Assembly: GCA_008330645.1 (NCBI GenBank)
Contig: VLTN01000098.1
Coordinates: forward strand, 1-64,000
Direction of reading: 5' to 3'
Length of the DNA: 64,000 nt
Source of the DNA: Cafeteria roenbergensis
Taxonomy: Eukaryota; Sar; Bigyra; Bicosoecida; Cafeteriaceae
Shown piece after piece: positions 12,994-24,579 of the stretch (its first letter is position 1; each line of letters opens with the position of its first letter). The notes under the pieces were generated by a model. The model had not been told where the DNA came from. It searched no databases and saw nothing but the letters and a program-made list of their open reading frames with translations. The position numbers and the translations under genes were made by a program.

Positions 12994-13858
12994 ACTAGGG
13001 CAAGGCCCGGTTCGTGGCGCAGCAGGCGGTTGATGTCCGCCCTTGGCGTCCGACTGCCGCGGCCCTCAGACTTGTGGCGGCGCAGGCCGACGGAAACCAC
13101 CTGCAGCAGCGATGTTCGGTGACAAGGGGGCACCGCAGCGGCGTGGAACAAGGCGGCTGTGAGCAATTTGCCAGGCGACAGGCGACGTCACAGCAACGGG
13201 GCGAATGCTGCCTGCCAAACACCCACCAGGCGCGGCTGGCACGAGCGCCAGTTCGCGTGAATGCTAGCAGGCGGCCGCGAAAGATGATCGCCGGCGCCGG
13301 GAACGCGGGGGCGGCCCCTGGGTCAGAGGCCTTCCCGTGGTTCAACCATGCGCTGGGCCACCTCGCCTCTGGCAGCGATTCCACTGGCGTCGGACCGCGC
13401 TCTCGACGTAGCTGCGCCTCCCCAGGAGTGCACCCCGCGCTGCCCCGCAAAGACTCACTCGTTGCTCGTCGCGTCCCGCGGGCCGGAACCCGGGCACGGC
13501 CTGTCGGCGACGGTTGGGGTGGACCTGGCCCAAGCAAAACGCACCACGGGGTCGCCCCACTGACTCTGCCAGCACTGCCACCCCCCACCCTCAAGGGCCG
13601 TCCGATTCGCTGTGCGGCGATCAACCCCCCCCCCCCCCCTCTGCCTCCGACACACACACCCGCGCCCACCACGGACCCCTTCCACTGCCACCCGTCTCCA
13701 CTTGTGTGCGGGTGTGCGTGCCTCGCGCTTCGTCTCGTATGCCGCAGGGGCAGGCGCTTCGATGCAGCGGCAACCGACGAAAATCACGCAGTGTTGCTCT
13801 TCCCACACGATGCTGCGCACGAGCCCGCAGCCGGAAGCAGCACCATGGCCGTCACGTC
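12994..13858. other. 865-bp gap without a recognised gene
   Basis: The gap lies between the start of the MFS gene and the stop of LSM1, both on the minus strand. Open frames pass through on both strands but encode Pro/Arg/Cys-rich text with no family resemblance. A C-run lies near 13626-13639. It most likely holds the MFS promoter and the LSM1 3' UTR; an unrecognised small spliced gene or ncRNA is possible. Confidence 0.45.
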
Positions 13859-14803
13859 TCAAGTCGCCGCCTCGCTCTCGGCAAGCAGGACCTCGTCCAT
13901 GCTGGCCTTCTCGAGAGCCGGGTGCGCCTTCTCCTTGGCTTCGTCCTGCGCGAACCCGAGCGAAACAGTCTACCAAGCGAGAGGCAACAACAGCCTTGCT
14001 GGCGGTATGCTCCCAACAGACCGCGCAGCGGCGTACTTGGCGAGCACGCGCCGCGGGGGCCCCGAAGACGAGCCCGGCTGGGCACTCTCACCAACTCGGC
14101 GATCAGCACGATGTTCTCGCCTCGAACAACAAAGGTCCCGACCGGCGTGTCCGCATACTTCCCCGCCGCGTGGTGCCTCTCGACGGCCTTCTCCAGCACA
14201 ACGCTCGCTGCGGCGGAGGGGAGGCTTGGCAGGCGGCCAGCGAGCAAGCAGGCGTGACAAGTCCGGCCCTTGCCGCCGCGGCGCGCCTGCACATGGCGGC
14301 CCCGCGTGCCTGCGGGGCAGGGCAGCAGCGGAGGCACGCTGGGGTCCTCGGGGCTACGGCGGCAGTCTCACCGAACTGGTCGTAGGAGCTCAGAGTCCCA
14401 ATGAGGTGCCGTCCGTCCGTGAGAACGACCATGCAAGTCTCTGCAAACAGGCAAGGGGCGCATGTGGAGCGGAAGGGCGGCCAGGAAAGGGGTGGCATTG
14501 CACTCCCGCGCCCGGATGAACAGCCCCGCAGGCTTGGAGGCGTCTCCGCAGCCGGCCGCCGAGGGCGCTCAGCAATTTCTGCCCTTGAAGGCTTGGCCAG
14601 CAACGCGCGTGCTGCCGCCGTCCACAGCTGCCAAGCCGCAGCGACAGCAAGCCACAAGCCGTGGCCACGGTGGGCACCACGCCTTCGCCCGGCTGGGCTC
14701 ATGCCTCGCGCCAGCAAGGCTCACTGCCGACCTCGTTGCACAGAGAGGCCGTGCCGGCGTAGTCCACATCGTATGTCGTCTCAGCGCCGAGTCGAGCGGC
14801 CAT
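13859..14803 (-). CDS. LSM1: LSM1, decapping-associated Sm-like protein
   Basis: Four exons: 14803-14725, 14440-14372, 14207-14092 and 13945-13859, joined by introns of 284, 164 and 146 bp, all GTGAG...GCAG; 116 aa. LSM1 is the subunit that sets the cytoplasmic Lsm1-7 ring apart; the ring binds oligoadenylated mRNA 3' ends with Pat1 and promotes decapping in P-bodies. After splicing the protein reads YAGTASLCNEVGKTCMVVL, then TDGRHLIGTLSSYDQFASVV, matching the Sm1 motif of LSM1, followed by the Sm2 motif GTFVVRGENIVLIAEL and a short charged helix (DEAKEKAHPALEKASMDEVL) typical of the LSM1 C-terminus. Every junction falls inside conserved sequence, so the model is firm. It shares a 232-bp head-to-head gap with the EF-hand gene. 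Confidence 0.9.
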
Positions 14804-15035
14804 GGCTTGCTGTCCACGCAGGGCAAGCAGTCGGAACGGCCGATGGGCCCCGCAGCGAGACGGTCGAAGACGTGAAGGCCCCCGAGCGGTGGGAGCGCGA
14901 GCAGTCACCCGCAGCCAGCAGCGCCACAAGCAGCGTCGGCGTTTGGTGACCGGCTCTGCCAGCAGATGCAGCGCAGCGCACCCCTCCCGCCGAACCCTCC
15001 CCGGGACGCCCCGAGGCGGGGACCCTCAGCGGGCG

Positions 15036-18000
15036 ATGGCGGCGGGTCCGTCGCACGACCTCCGCGAGGTGCGTTCGGCCGCCCTGGCTCGCCGAGCCTC
15101 GGGCGCAAGCGCATTCGCACACTCCCGCAACCGACCCCCGAGCGACCCCTCGCCGCGCGGCCGGGGTTGAGCGCTGCTCGCGCGCGACAGACGCGACCGC
15201 TATGGGCTCCGCCTCGTGCGCCTAGGCCCAGGGTGCGTGGCGTGGGCTTGGGGCAACTGCACTCGCAGGTCACGTGCCTCCTCAACCACCCGCCGCGCGC
15301 GCCCCGGACCTCACCCTCCTTCCGCAGGTTCTGGCTGCGGCCTTTGCCGCAGAGGGGCTGGAGACGCCGCGGGACTGGAGCAACGACAAGCCGCCGGCAG
15401 GAGGTCTCGGAGCGGCAGCAGCAGGCGACGGGGAAACGGCTCCCAGCGCTCGTGCCGCCGGCGCCAGCACTGGCCTCGAGCCGCGGGATTTCCGGCCCTA
15501 CTCCGCAGCCCGGCCCGCGCGGTCCCACGTGGAGGCGCGCAAGGGGCGCGGCCCGGCCGTGGACGGCTCGCTGCAGCCGCGCAGCCTCCACGCGAAGCCG
15601 TGGACCAGCGCCCAGCCCGACGGCATCCTTGCCGCCCGGCAGCGAGCCTTTGCGCCTGGCCTGCAGGCAAGTCACGGCGAAGAGGGCAAGCAGAGCCAGC
15701 CCAGCGTCGCCGAGGGAAGCCCGCGGTCTCAAGCGGCGGCCGCAGGCTCCCCCACGAGCGGCGCAGCGACGCGCGCGACGCCCCTCGCCCCGGGCCGCCG
15801 AGTACGCCCCGGTAGCCCGGGTGCGCCCCGGCCGGATGTGGCTGTTCCGGCGCTGTGGAGCCCAGCGCGGCTCGCCCGAGCGGTGGACTCCCGGCCGACC
15901 GCGGCCCCCTCAGTCGCCACCATGGCGTCCCTGCGCGTCTCAGACGAGCTGCAGCTGGAGGGACTCTCCGCCCGGCGCAGCGCGGCCATGGCTCGCTTCG
16001 CCCGGTCGGTGCGCACCGGGGCAGCGGGCGGGTCGCCGGCGCTGCCCAAGGGCGGGTCGCCGGCAGCGGTTGCCCCAGCGCCCGAGAGCCCGCTGGACAG
16101 CAGCGTGCGTCGGCCCATGCGCCGAGACGCGGCCACGCTCCGCGAGCGGTTCGCCATGCCGTCGCCGCTTGCGTTGCGGCTCGCGACGGTGGTGGGGACC
16201 GGTCAGGCCGACTCCGGGGACGGCGGCGTCGACCAGAAGCTGCTCTCGGAGGCGTGCGCAGCGGCCGGCATCGCGGGCCCGGGCCCGTGGGCGTCGAAAC
16301 GAGAGCGGCGGGAGTGGCTGCAAAAGGCCACCTCCAGGCTGCGGCGAAACCAGGCTGCAGCCGTGGGGCGGCTGCGAGTGGTGCCGAGGCGGCCCGCCGG
16401 CGCCCCCGACAGCGGCAGCGAGAGCGACGGCGAGGGAAGCGGCGGCGGGCGGAGCAGCCGGTCAGACAACAGCGACAGCGCCGACACGGACATGAGCGAC
16501 GGTGTGCCGGTGCCCGAGGACGCAGCGGCGGCGGAGACGCAGGCCGTGGGTGCCGCTGTGGACGACCGGCAAGACGTTCGCGACTGGCTGGCGCGGCACG
16601 GGCAGGCGGGGGATGTTGCCAGGCTGACCCAAAACCGGCAGCTGCTCCGCATGTGGTTCGAGCGGCTGGACACCGACGGCAGCGGCGAGATCGGGCTGGA
16701 CGAGCTGCTGGAGCCGCTTGTGTCCGTCGGGCTTGCGTCAGGGGAGCGCGAGGTGGCCGCCCTGATCCGAGCGGTGGACACGAGCGGCAGCGGCGAGATC
16801 GACATGAGCGAGTTCGTCGCCCTCCTCAGCGCGGACATCAAGCAGATCCTGGCGGCGGAGGCAGAGGCGGACGCAGGGGGGCGGCTGTCTGGACGGCGAA
16901 CAGTGTCCCCTGCGCTCAGCTTCCGACCAGGGTCGGCGCTGATGGCGGGCGTTGCCCCTGCGCGCCGGGGGAGCGCGGCGGGTGCGGTGCTGCCGCAGGA
17001 GCGGCACGGCCGGCTGTCGCACTACCGTGTCGCCCCTCTCGCCAGCCGGGCGACTAGCGTGGGGCGGGTGCGCGGCCGCGCGTCTCAGCACGGGTCAGTG
17101 GGCTCCGTCCCGCCGTCAAGCACCAACGAAGACTCCGTCGGCAGCGGCTCGCCCAGCCCCAGCCGGGGAGGGTCACCCGCCGGGCGGGTGCGAGGCCCCA
17201 GGTCAACCACGGGCAACAGGCGCGTGAAGCCTCACGGCGGGGTGCGACCGCTGCCTGCCCCCGTGGCTGTTGCTGCAGCTGAGAGCGGCCCCGGGAGGCC
17301 GCTCACTGCCCCGGCGGCGGGGAGCCTGGTGGCTCACTTTGCCGTCGGCGCCCACGGGGCAGATCAGCAGGCTGCCGGCCGCGGCCGGGGCAGGCGAGGG
17401 AGCGTGGCCCAGTCCCGCCCGGCCGCCCATTTCGGCTCCCTGCTGGCTCCCGTTGCGGTGGTGCTGAAGCCCTTTGCTGGGAGGTCCGCCTCGCCTGCGA
17501 TGCGGCACGCGGCCAGCCTCCCGACTGGGACCCCTCCACGAGCCGCCCCACGGCCGCAATCGCCCAGCATGGATGCAGCGCGCCCAGGGTCACCGGTGCA
17601 GCAGCACCAGGCTTCTGCCCGGCACGGCCCCCGGCCCGGGTCGCGAGGCGCTGCTGGCGCTTTGGCCAGGACGCGGGCCGGCGACGGCGCGGGGCCTGGC
17701 ACTGCTGCCGCGCTGGCAGGCGCTGGAGGAGGGGCGACGCGACCGATGAGCGGGGCGGCGCCCCGTCGGGCTGCCAGTCGCTCCTCTGTGCGCGTGGCGG
17801 CGCTGCGTGGCCGCTCCCCACCGCGCCTGCCTGCCCGTCCTCGCGCCACCATCGTCCCGGCAGAGGATGGGCGGGCGCTGCTCTCGGAGCTGGTTCGCGT
17901 TCGCCACGGGGAGGGGACTGCCGCGGGCGAGGAGTTCAGACAGGCCCGGTCCGAGGCTCGGTCCGGCACGTCGTCGCCAGAGCGCGTTGAGCCAGCGGCG

Positions 18001-20493
18001 GTGGCGAGCCTGCCCGTCCCGGGGGACGTGTGGGTGTCGCAAGGCAGGCGACAGCGCGCGTCTGCTGGCGTGAGCCGCATGTCAGGCCAGCCCGCGGAGC
18101 TGGACCAGCCTCCACACACTGCCCAGGCGAGCCGCCGGCTGGGAGCGGCTGCAGCGCCCCGGCGGCGAGCTGGCGCGACCGCGACGGGCGCTGCCTCCAA
18201 GGCCCGACCCGCAGCTGTCGCAAAGCCAGACCCCAAGCGGCCGGGCGCGGTGCTGCCACGCCGACCGTTCAACGTGCGCGGGGCAGATGCGGCGAAGGCG
18301 CCACCGCCCTCGCGCCCGACGGCACGGCCCGCAGCCGGCTCCCGGCCGACTCCGTCGGGAAGGCGGCTGGTGCCGGCAGGCGGGGCCGTGAGCAGCGTCG
18401 GCCCTGCAGGCGCCCCGAACAAGCGCGCAGCCGCTGCTACCGGTGGCGCGCCCTCTCCGCGCGGCGCCCCTGCCCCCTCGATGCGATCCTCCGCGGGAGC
18501 CGGTGCCCAGTCGCCACGCGGGGCGGGGGTCAACTGGGAAGGCGGCGCCACGCCGGTGCTGGGGCAGGGCACGGGCGGCTTTTCGCGCGCGAGTCATGCT
18601 GCCAGCTCGTCCAAGGCCTCGCTGCGACCGCGGTCGCTCCGGGGAGGTCTATTCCCTGTGGCCGAGTCCCCAAGGGAAACTGCCGCGTCGCTCCGAAGCG
18701 CCTCCCGGAGTGCCGAGTCGCTCCCCCGGGCCCTGCCCAGCCCGCCCCCGCCCGACCTGTCCGGCCCGCGCTCCGCGGCGCAGCTGACCCGTGCCCGAAG
18801 GCTGATGCAGCTGGGCCGCGCGCTCCTTCGCAAGTCCGACCTGACCGGAGGCGGGTCTGCCGCGGTGAGCAGCGGCAAGGAGTCGCTCTTCGCGCCCATT
18901 TTGGCGGGCGTCGCCGCCAGGAAGCGCCAGGCGCAGCGCAAGTCTCGAGCCAAGCGGAGCAGGAGGCGCCGCCGCGGAACCCAGGCCGACAAGGCGTCTT
19001 CGTCAGGGGGAGCCACGATGGCCGACGCGCCCAAGCTCCCGCCTCTGCCTGTGGCCAGCGGCTCCGGCAAGGCCTCGCTGCCTGAGGGGGACGGGGCGAC
19101 TGCCCGTTCGTTGGCGGCCGAGGCGGGCGCGGCAGCGGAAGCCGGCAGCGACAACGCCGTGACCCGCCTCCTGTCTGACCTGACCTCGGGTGCGCTCGGC
19201 GACCCGACCCTTGGATTCGAGACGCTTGTTTCGACCAAGCGGCGGCGGCGACTCCTGGCGGCTGCGATGGGCCACTCAGAGGCGGCGAGCCTCGGCGTTG
19301 TGATTCGGGAGAACGTGCGCGTGGACGGAAGCCGCGGCGAGCAGGTGACGATCGATTTGAGAGGCTTCACACTTCCACCTGGACTCAAGGATGTGGTGCG
19401 AAGGGCTCGTCGGGCGCAGCGCGAGCGCAGGCTGGCGGACGCACGCAAGCAGGCAAAGGACGAGCGCCGAAGCGCCAAGGCGGCCGCCAAGGGAGGCAGA
19501 CGTGCCAGCCTGGCCGGCGAGCTGGACGGCGGAGCCCCGCCCTCGGCTCGTGCGGTCGGGGCAGGTCCCGCGAAGGGAGCCGCCGAAGGAGCCCGAGCAA
19601 AGCCAGGGACGGGGGGGGCGCCCGCGACGGGGCCGGGCCGGCCGGGGCCTGCCGCGAGTCGGCTCGTGCGCCCCGCTGCGCGCGCCGGCTCGGCGCCAAC
19701 TGACCCGGCGTGGCTCCTGCGCGGACTCGGGGCCGTGGAGCCCTCGCCTTCTCCCCAGGGCTCCGCGGGGGGCGTGAGCTGGGGACGGGCGAGTGACTGC
19801 GCCACGTCGCGGGGGGCAGCAGGCGTGGGCGCGGGGGCGGGCGCGGGCGCGAGCGTGGTCGACCAGCGGCCGCTGAGCGAGCAGTCGGGGCGCTCCGATG
19901 ACAGTGGCGCCTCCTCGGAACGCGGAGCCGATCTGTCAGAATTGGGCCTGACTCTGCCCTTGCGACCTCGGCGGTCGCCGCGCAGCCTCAGGAGCGCTCA
20001 TGACAGCGGGTCCCCTCGAAGCGACGCTCGGCCGCGGGCTGAAGGCGGCGCTGGCGTGGCAGGAATGGCGGGGTTCTCTGCGGGCGCTGACCCATCCGTT
20101 GTGGTTCGGAACCGCTTCGGCAATGACCCGCTGCGCCGAGCCTCGGCCACGTCAGTGCAGCCTGGCGCAGGGTCGCTCTCGCCCCGTGCGTCGCCATCTG
20201 ACGGCTTTCCGGACGCGTTTGCGCCGAGCCCTCCCTCCGGCGCAGCAGCGCTGCCAGCGTGGGTGCTGGACGCGGACGAGCCGTCGGCTCCCGCGCCCCT
20301 AATTCCCATGGTGAGCGCGGGCCATGCGCTGCGGGACGTCAGTGGCGAGGAGCTGGAAGCGACGAGCGCGAGGGCTGCCCTGGCTGTCGCCGAGGCCCTT
20401 CGGGACGAAAAGGTGATGCATGCGGTGGCTGTGTACAAGAAGCGCCGCCAGGATGAGGCAAGCCAGCCCAAGCCCAAAATGGGGGAGGCCTGA
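15036..20493 (+). CDS. Giant disordered EF-hand protein
   Basis: Exon 1 (15036-15068) encodes MAAGPSHDLRE. An intron (15069-15327, GTGCGT...CCGCAG, phase 0) joins it to a 5.2-kb exon, giving 1732 aa. One EF-hand pair is clear: DTDGSGEIGLDE at about 459-470 and DTSGSGEIDMSE at about 495-506, each with acidic residues at positions 1, 3, 5 and 12 (Ser replaces Asp at position 3 of loop 2), so Ca2+ binding is likely. The rest is mostly Ser/Arg/Pro/Ala/Gly-rich and probably disordered, with islands of order near the N-terminus (EVLAAAFAAEGLETPRDW) and around 1290-1400, including basic coils (RRARRAQRERRLADARKQAK) that may bind nucleic acid or microtubules. Function unknown. The tail nearly touches convergent PTH2, 30 bp away. 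Confidence 0.75.
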
Positions 20494-20523
20494 GTCGCGA
20501 GGCGCTGGCGCCGGCGCTCGGGC

Positions 20524-21186
20524 TCAGAGCAGCTTCAGTCCGCCAGTGATCCGGTCGATCTCGACGGAGGGACCAGGGCCCACAGCCGCTACCGTGCGCG
20601 TGCCTGGGTCCAGCTGCGTACGGCCCGCGTCACGCACCGTGCTGGTCACCAACCCGGCGGTGCGAGCGGCTTGCACCAGGCCAAGTCTGCGACGGAAGAG
20701 AAAGCAGTTGCCAAAGGGAGCGCTGGTCCCGACTCTTGCAGCTGCGCTTGCAACGGTGCGATTCGTGGCCTTTTGGGCTGGCCGTGCAGACCAAGCTCGG
20801 CTCGCTCCCGCTGGGCGTGTCTCACAGTGCGTGCTCGTCATCGCATCGCACCACAACCTTTGCCTGACCGTCCAGCAGCCATCGAGCCAGCCCCTGGGCG
20901 TTGGCCCTGCGGCACGTCAGCAGACAAGCATGCAGCTGAGAGCATAACTATCCCGCACTATAGCGGTGGGGGTGCGCGCGTTCCAGCGCTGCACAATGCG
21001 CCCGCGGGAAGGGGCGCGCCGCGAGCCTCCTCACTTGCGAGCCCGCTCAACAGCTGACACGGCCGCGTGCGAGCACTGCGCCGCAGCCTTGCCTTTGCCC
21101 ATTTTCAGATCGGCCCGCACAACTAGCACCTGCGACGTGCGGTTCGGGTTGCGGCGAGGGAGGCGCTTCAAGGAGAGCGGGTCCAT
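20524..21186 (-). CDS. PTRH2: Peptidyl-tRNA hydrolase 2 (PTH2)
   Basis: Three exons: 21186-21035, 20906-20826 and 20686-20524; introns of 128 and 139 bp with GTGAG donors and GCAG acceptors; 131 aa. PTH2 cleaves the ester bond of peptidyl-tRNA released from stalled ribosomes. The N-terminal signature [20 protein letters not shown] and the end [20 protein letters not shown] followed by GGLKLL are the hallmarks of the archaeal/eukaryotic PTH2 family. The middle exon supplies the helix and strand [15 protein letters not shown]. No membrane anchor is visible N-terminal to MDPLSLKR, so the protein should be cytosolic unless an upstream exon was missed. The internal introns sit in conserved sequence and are well supported. 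Confidence 0.92.
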
Positions 21187-21450
21187 CGCGCCCGAAAAGG
21201 CAATGGCCCCAGCCTTGACTTGTGAGCACTGACCATCTTTTGGGGGCCGGCCCCCAGCCCTGCGAGTCGCTTCGAGACCCCGGACAGGATTCGCATCTGC
21301 AACCAGCTCGTTGGTGGCGTGCGCGAGTGCAGCTTCCTGCGCGACGTTGCGCGTGACTCTGCACAGGACAGGCCGGCGTTGCAACTGCGGAGCGCGCCGC
21401 TCACCGTGGCCGGCCAAGGACCGCGGCCAGGCAAGCGTACAAGACACATC

Positions 21451-24376
21451 TCAGACCCCGTCACAAGGGAACGAGTCTAGCAAGTCCGGAAGGATGTGGG
21501 GCGGCACCTCAAGAGCCGGGACACCCTGGTCTGCGGCTGCTGCCGCGTCGGCGTGGCCAACGTCATCGGTGCCAGCAGCACCAGCAGCTGCGGCAGCAAA
21601 GGCAGCAGAACCCGATGGCGTGCTCTGGCAAACCGTGAGCGGGCAAGGCCTCTTCGCCCAGCTCTGGGCCGCAGGCAGCGCAGGCCCCGTGCTCTCGGGC
21701 GGCGGGGGCGAGCCAAGCGAAACCTCTGGCTTGGGGTCCTCCACGCGCGCGGCTGGAGCGGACGCGGTGATGCCCACCGGCGATCGGGGGCGCTTTGGCT
21801 GCCTGCCATCCGCCGCCGCGGACGGAGACGCGCCCGTTGCAGGCTTCGTCGCCACGGCCGTGGCCGCGGGCGCCGCCTCCGTCTCGAGGATGGTCCAGCT
21901 GGTTTCAGGAGAGACTGCGGCAGTAGGCCTCACGCGGACGCGCCAGAGCATATTCCGCCAGTTGGGCGGGCGGTCCGCGAAGGCCTCAGCGCCGAGCCTC
22001 GGCCCAGGCTGCGCGGCCCACACCGAGGCCGCTTCCTGCGCGGCGCGGTCGCGTTCCGCCCCGAGGTCGCCCGGGGGGCCCATGCCCTTGGCCACCGTGA
22101 CTTCCATGAAGGATTCTGCGGCCATCCAGCCCGCCGGCCTGCGCCAGCAGTAGTTGGAGGGCTCGGCCCTTGCCGCGATGGCGTCTCCATCGATGCAGTG
22201 CCACTCATCCTCGCCGCGGTCGTACCCAGGGTAGTGAACCCTCACAGATCCAGATCCGTAGTCAATGGCCCTCCCGCTGAACATGCTGCCGTCCGTCCAC
22301 TTGACCCACACGGCAGGCGGGCCCGGGGCCGCCGCCTTCGCGGTGCGCCCTCCCCTCGAGCCTGCTCCTGATCCGTCGGCGTTGCAGTGTGCAAGCGTCT
22401 CGCGAAGCAGCCGCGCGCGCCAAGGCTCCAGCTTGGACAAGAGCTGTTTCAGGGGCAGAATATCGCTGCTGGCCGAACCCGGCTGGCTCGATTCCGTGCC
22501 GCCGTCAGCCGCGCAAGGGAGGCACTTGGCGACCCGGATCTGCGACCGCCCAAGGGAGCCGGTCATGGGAAGCGCGGCCTCTGCGGCGCTGTCACCATCG
22601 CCCAGGCCCCAGCCCCACAGGCCGGCTTCGATCACCTCCTCCCGAAATCGAACAAAGCCGCCAAAGTCGTCGGCGCTCCCCAGGTCCAGGGTCGACGGAG
22701 GCAGCTCCGAGAGAGACAGCTGCCGCGCTTTGCCCGGGGCGATGGCCATGGCGCTTCCTGCGTGCCAGGGCTTGGCCCCCCCCTCGTCACTGGCAGCTGC
22801 GCTGCTGCTGCCCTGTGCTCCGCCGAAACTCGCCGCCCCCGCTGCAGCAGCGCTTTCGCAGTCACCGGAGGCGCCTGCAGCGCTTGCGGCGGCTTGGCAC
22901 CCGGTGCCTGCTCGAGACCACCGTTCCTCCCCCCCGCGTTGCATGAATGCTTCGACAGCCTGACGCAGCGCTGCCAGGTTGATACGCACATGGTCCGGGC
23001 GACAGATGCACATCGAGTGGACGGCCTTCTCGCCTTGCGGCCACCACAGGGGTGCGACGAAGTTTGCGGACTCGGCGCAGTTGAACCCCGTGTTGAACCC
23101 GGCATGGTAGGCGCCAGCGTAGGTCAGCATGATGTCTCCCGGGCGCTGAATGGCCCTGACGAACGGAATCCCTGCCCTCTTCAACTGCTCGGGCGAGAGC
23201 ATCGTCGTCTTGTGCCGCAGAAACCGCCGGCAGCGCGTCTCCTTCAGAACGTCGGGGAAGGCAGCAGCGGCCAGCTGCTCGAGCCTCCCAGCGTGCTCCG
23301 GCCCGACGCTGTACCAGAACTTGGGCGCCCCAAAGTGCAGCAGGTTGAGCGAGAACAGGTCCACGTCCTCGGTATGCCACGCGAACACTGACCTCCATCT
23401 GCGAGCGCCACGGCGTGCTTGGGCGTTGGAAGAATGTTCAACAGTTTTGTTGGTTTGGGGGGAGGGCCGGTTCCGGCTGGCATGCGCTGGCCAGCTGGGA
23501 CCGCGCTGTAAACGAGGAGCGTGGGGCGCGGGGTGCGGGGCGGGGGCATCCTCGGCGCGCCACTCACGTTCCAAAGTACAGCATGGAGCGCGTCACTCCC
23601 GGGATGTCGCCCAGCAGTTGAAGCTCGGTGTCCAGCGCATTGATGTTCCATCCGCTGGCGTCTTGCTCGCCAAACAGTGTTCCAAGGTTGTCAGACCCGT
23701 AGCGCGGAGGCTCCGCGGTCGTGGAGAGGGACGACCACAATCGCCTTTCCACCTTTCGCCAGTCGACTGCGCCTTCCGAGACGGCCGCTGGGCAAGCTCG
23801 CGACGGGTCCTCGCCCCATGCCTTGAACTCCTCAAAGCTAAGGGGTTTGCCCTCCTGGATGCCGAGCTGCACGCGGCCGCTGCCCCGGCTCATGGGGGCT
23901 TGGACGATCGGGGTGATTGTCATGCCCCTAGTTGCGGCCTTGAAATCGAACTCTGCCCACCCCGGCGGCGGCACGACCTGCAAGCCACACAGCCGAGCAT
24001 CCGGTAGTCACTCCGCACTGTGGCGTGTTTTCTTGCTCACTGGCCCTCGCGGCGAAGGAACACGCAACCGCCATGCCCGGCAGCCGAACAGCAGCGCTTG
24101 CCACCCGCCCCGGCGCCACACGCGCGCAGAGCGGGGGAGCAGGGCCAAAGGCACACGCCGCAGCACACACTCATGAGCTCGCGTGGGGGGTGCAGCGCTC
24201 GCCCGGCGGCACACTGGCGGCTGGCGGCCTGAAAGTCTCACCTTTGCCAGTCCGGTTCTCCGGTATTCTGGCTGGTGCTGCAGCCACCTGACGAACCGCG
24301 AGAAGCCTCGAAACTCATCGAGCGTGGGCCGATACTCCGGGACCTCGCCGAACCCTTCGGGCGCGGGCTCCGCCAT
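21451..24376 (-). CDS. KDM4/JMJD2-like JmjN-JmjC histone demethylase
   Basis: Three exons: 24376-24242, 23977-23568 and 23398-21451; introns 23978-24241 and 23399-23567; 830 aa. The family removes methyl groups from histone lysines (H3K9/K36 in KDM4) using Fe(II) and 2-oxoglutarate, in the nucleus. JmjN (about 14-50) reads YRPTLDEFRGFSRFV...GLAKVVPPPGW across the first splice. The JmjC domain keeps the iron triad H190, E192 and H280 and the zinc ligands C238, H244, C312 and C314, spaced as in human KDM4A. The C-terminal half lacks PHD fingers but has a Tudor-like block near VWVKWTDGSMFSGRAI...YPGYDRGEDEW. Long Ala/Ser linkers separate the parts. All catalytic residues are present, so it should be active; H3K9 versus H3K36 preference cannot be read. 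Confidence 0.9.
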
Positions 24377-24579
24377 TCCACAGGTCGTTGCGAGCGACGG
24401 CCAAGCTGAGTTCCGATGCGCAGGTGATGACCGCGGTTGCTGTCTGCAGCCTGCAGAGCCGGGCCACTCGCAACACTCCGTCGCACAGCTCGCCGCGCCC
24501 GCGCACGCTCAGCGGGGCTGCAGGAGCCTCATGCCTCAACACCAAAAGGGCCTGTGCTCCTGGTATGCGGAGCGCCACG

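Noticed and set aside
13014-14519. Plus-strand frame of 501 codons over the gap and LSM1
   Set aside because: It is antisense to well-supported LSM1 exons and has no family resemblance.
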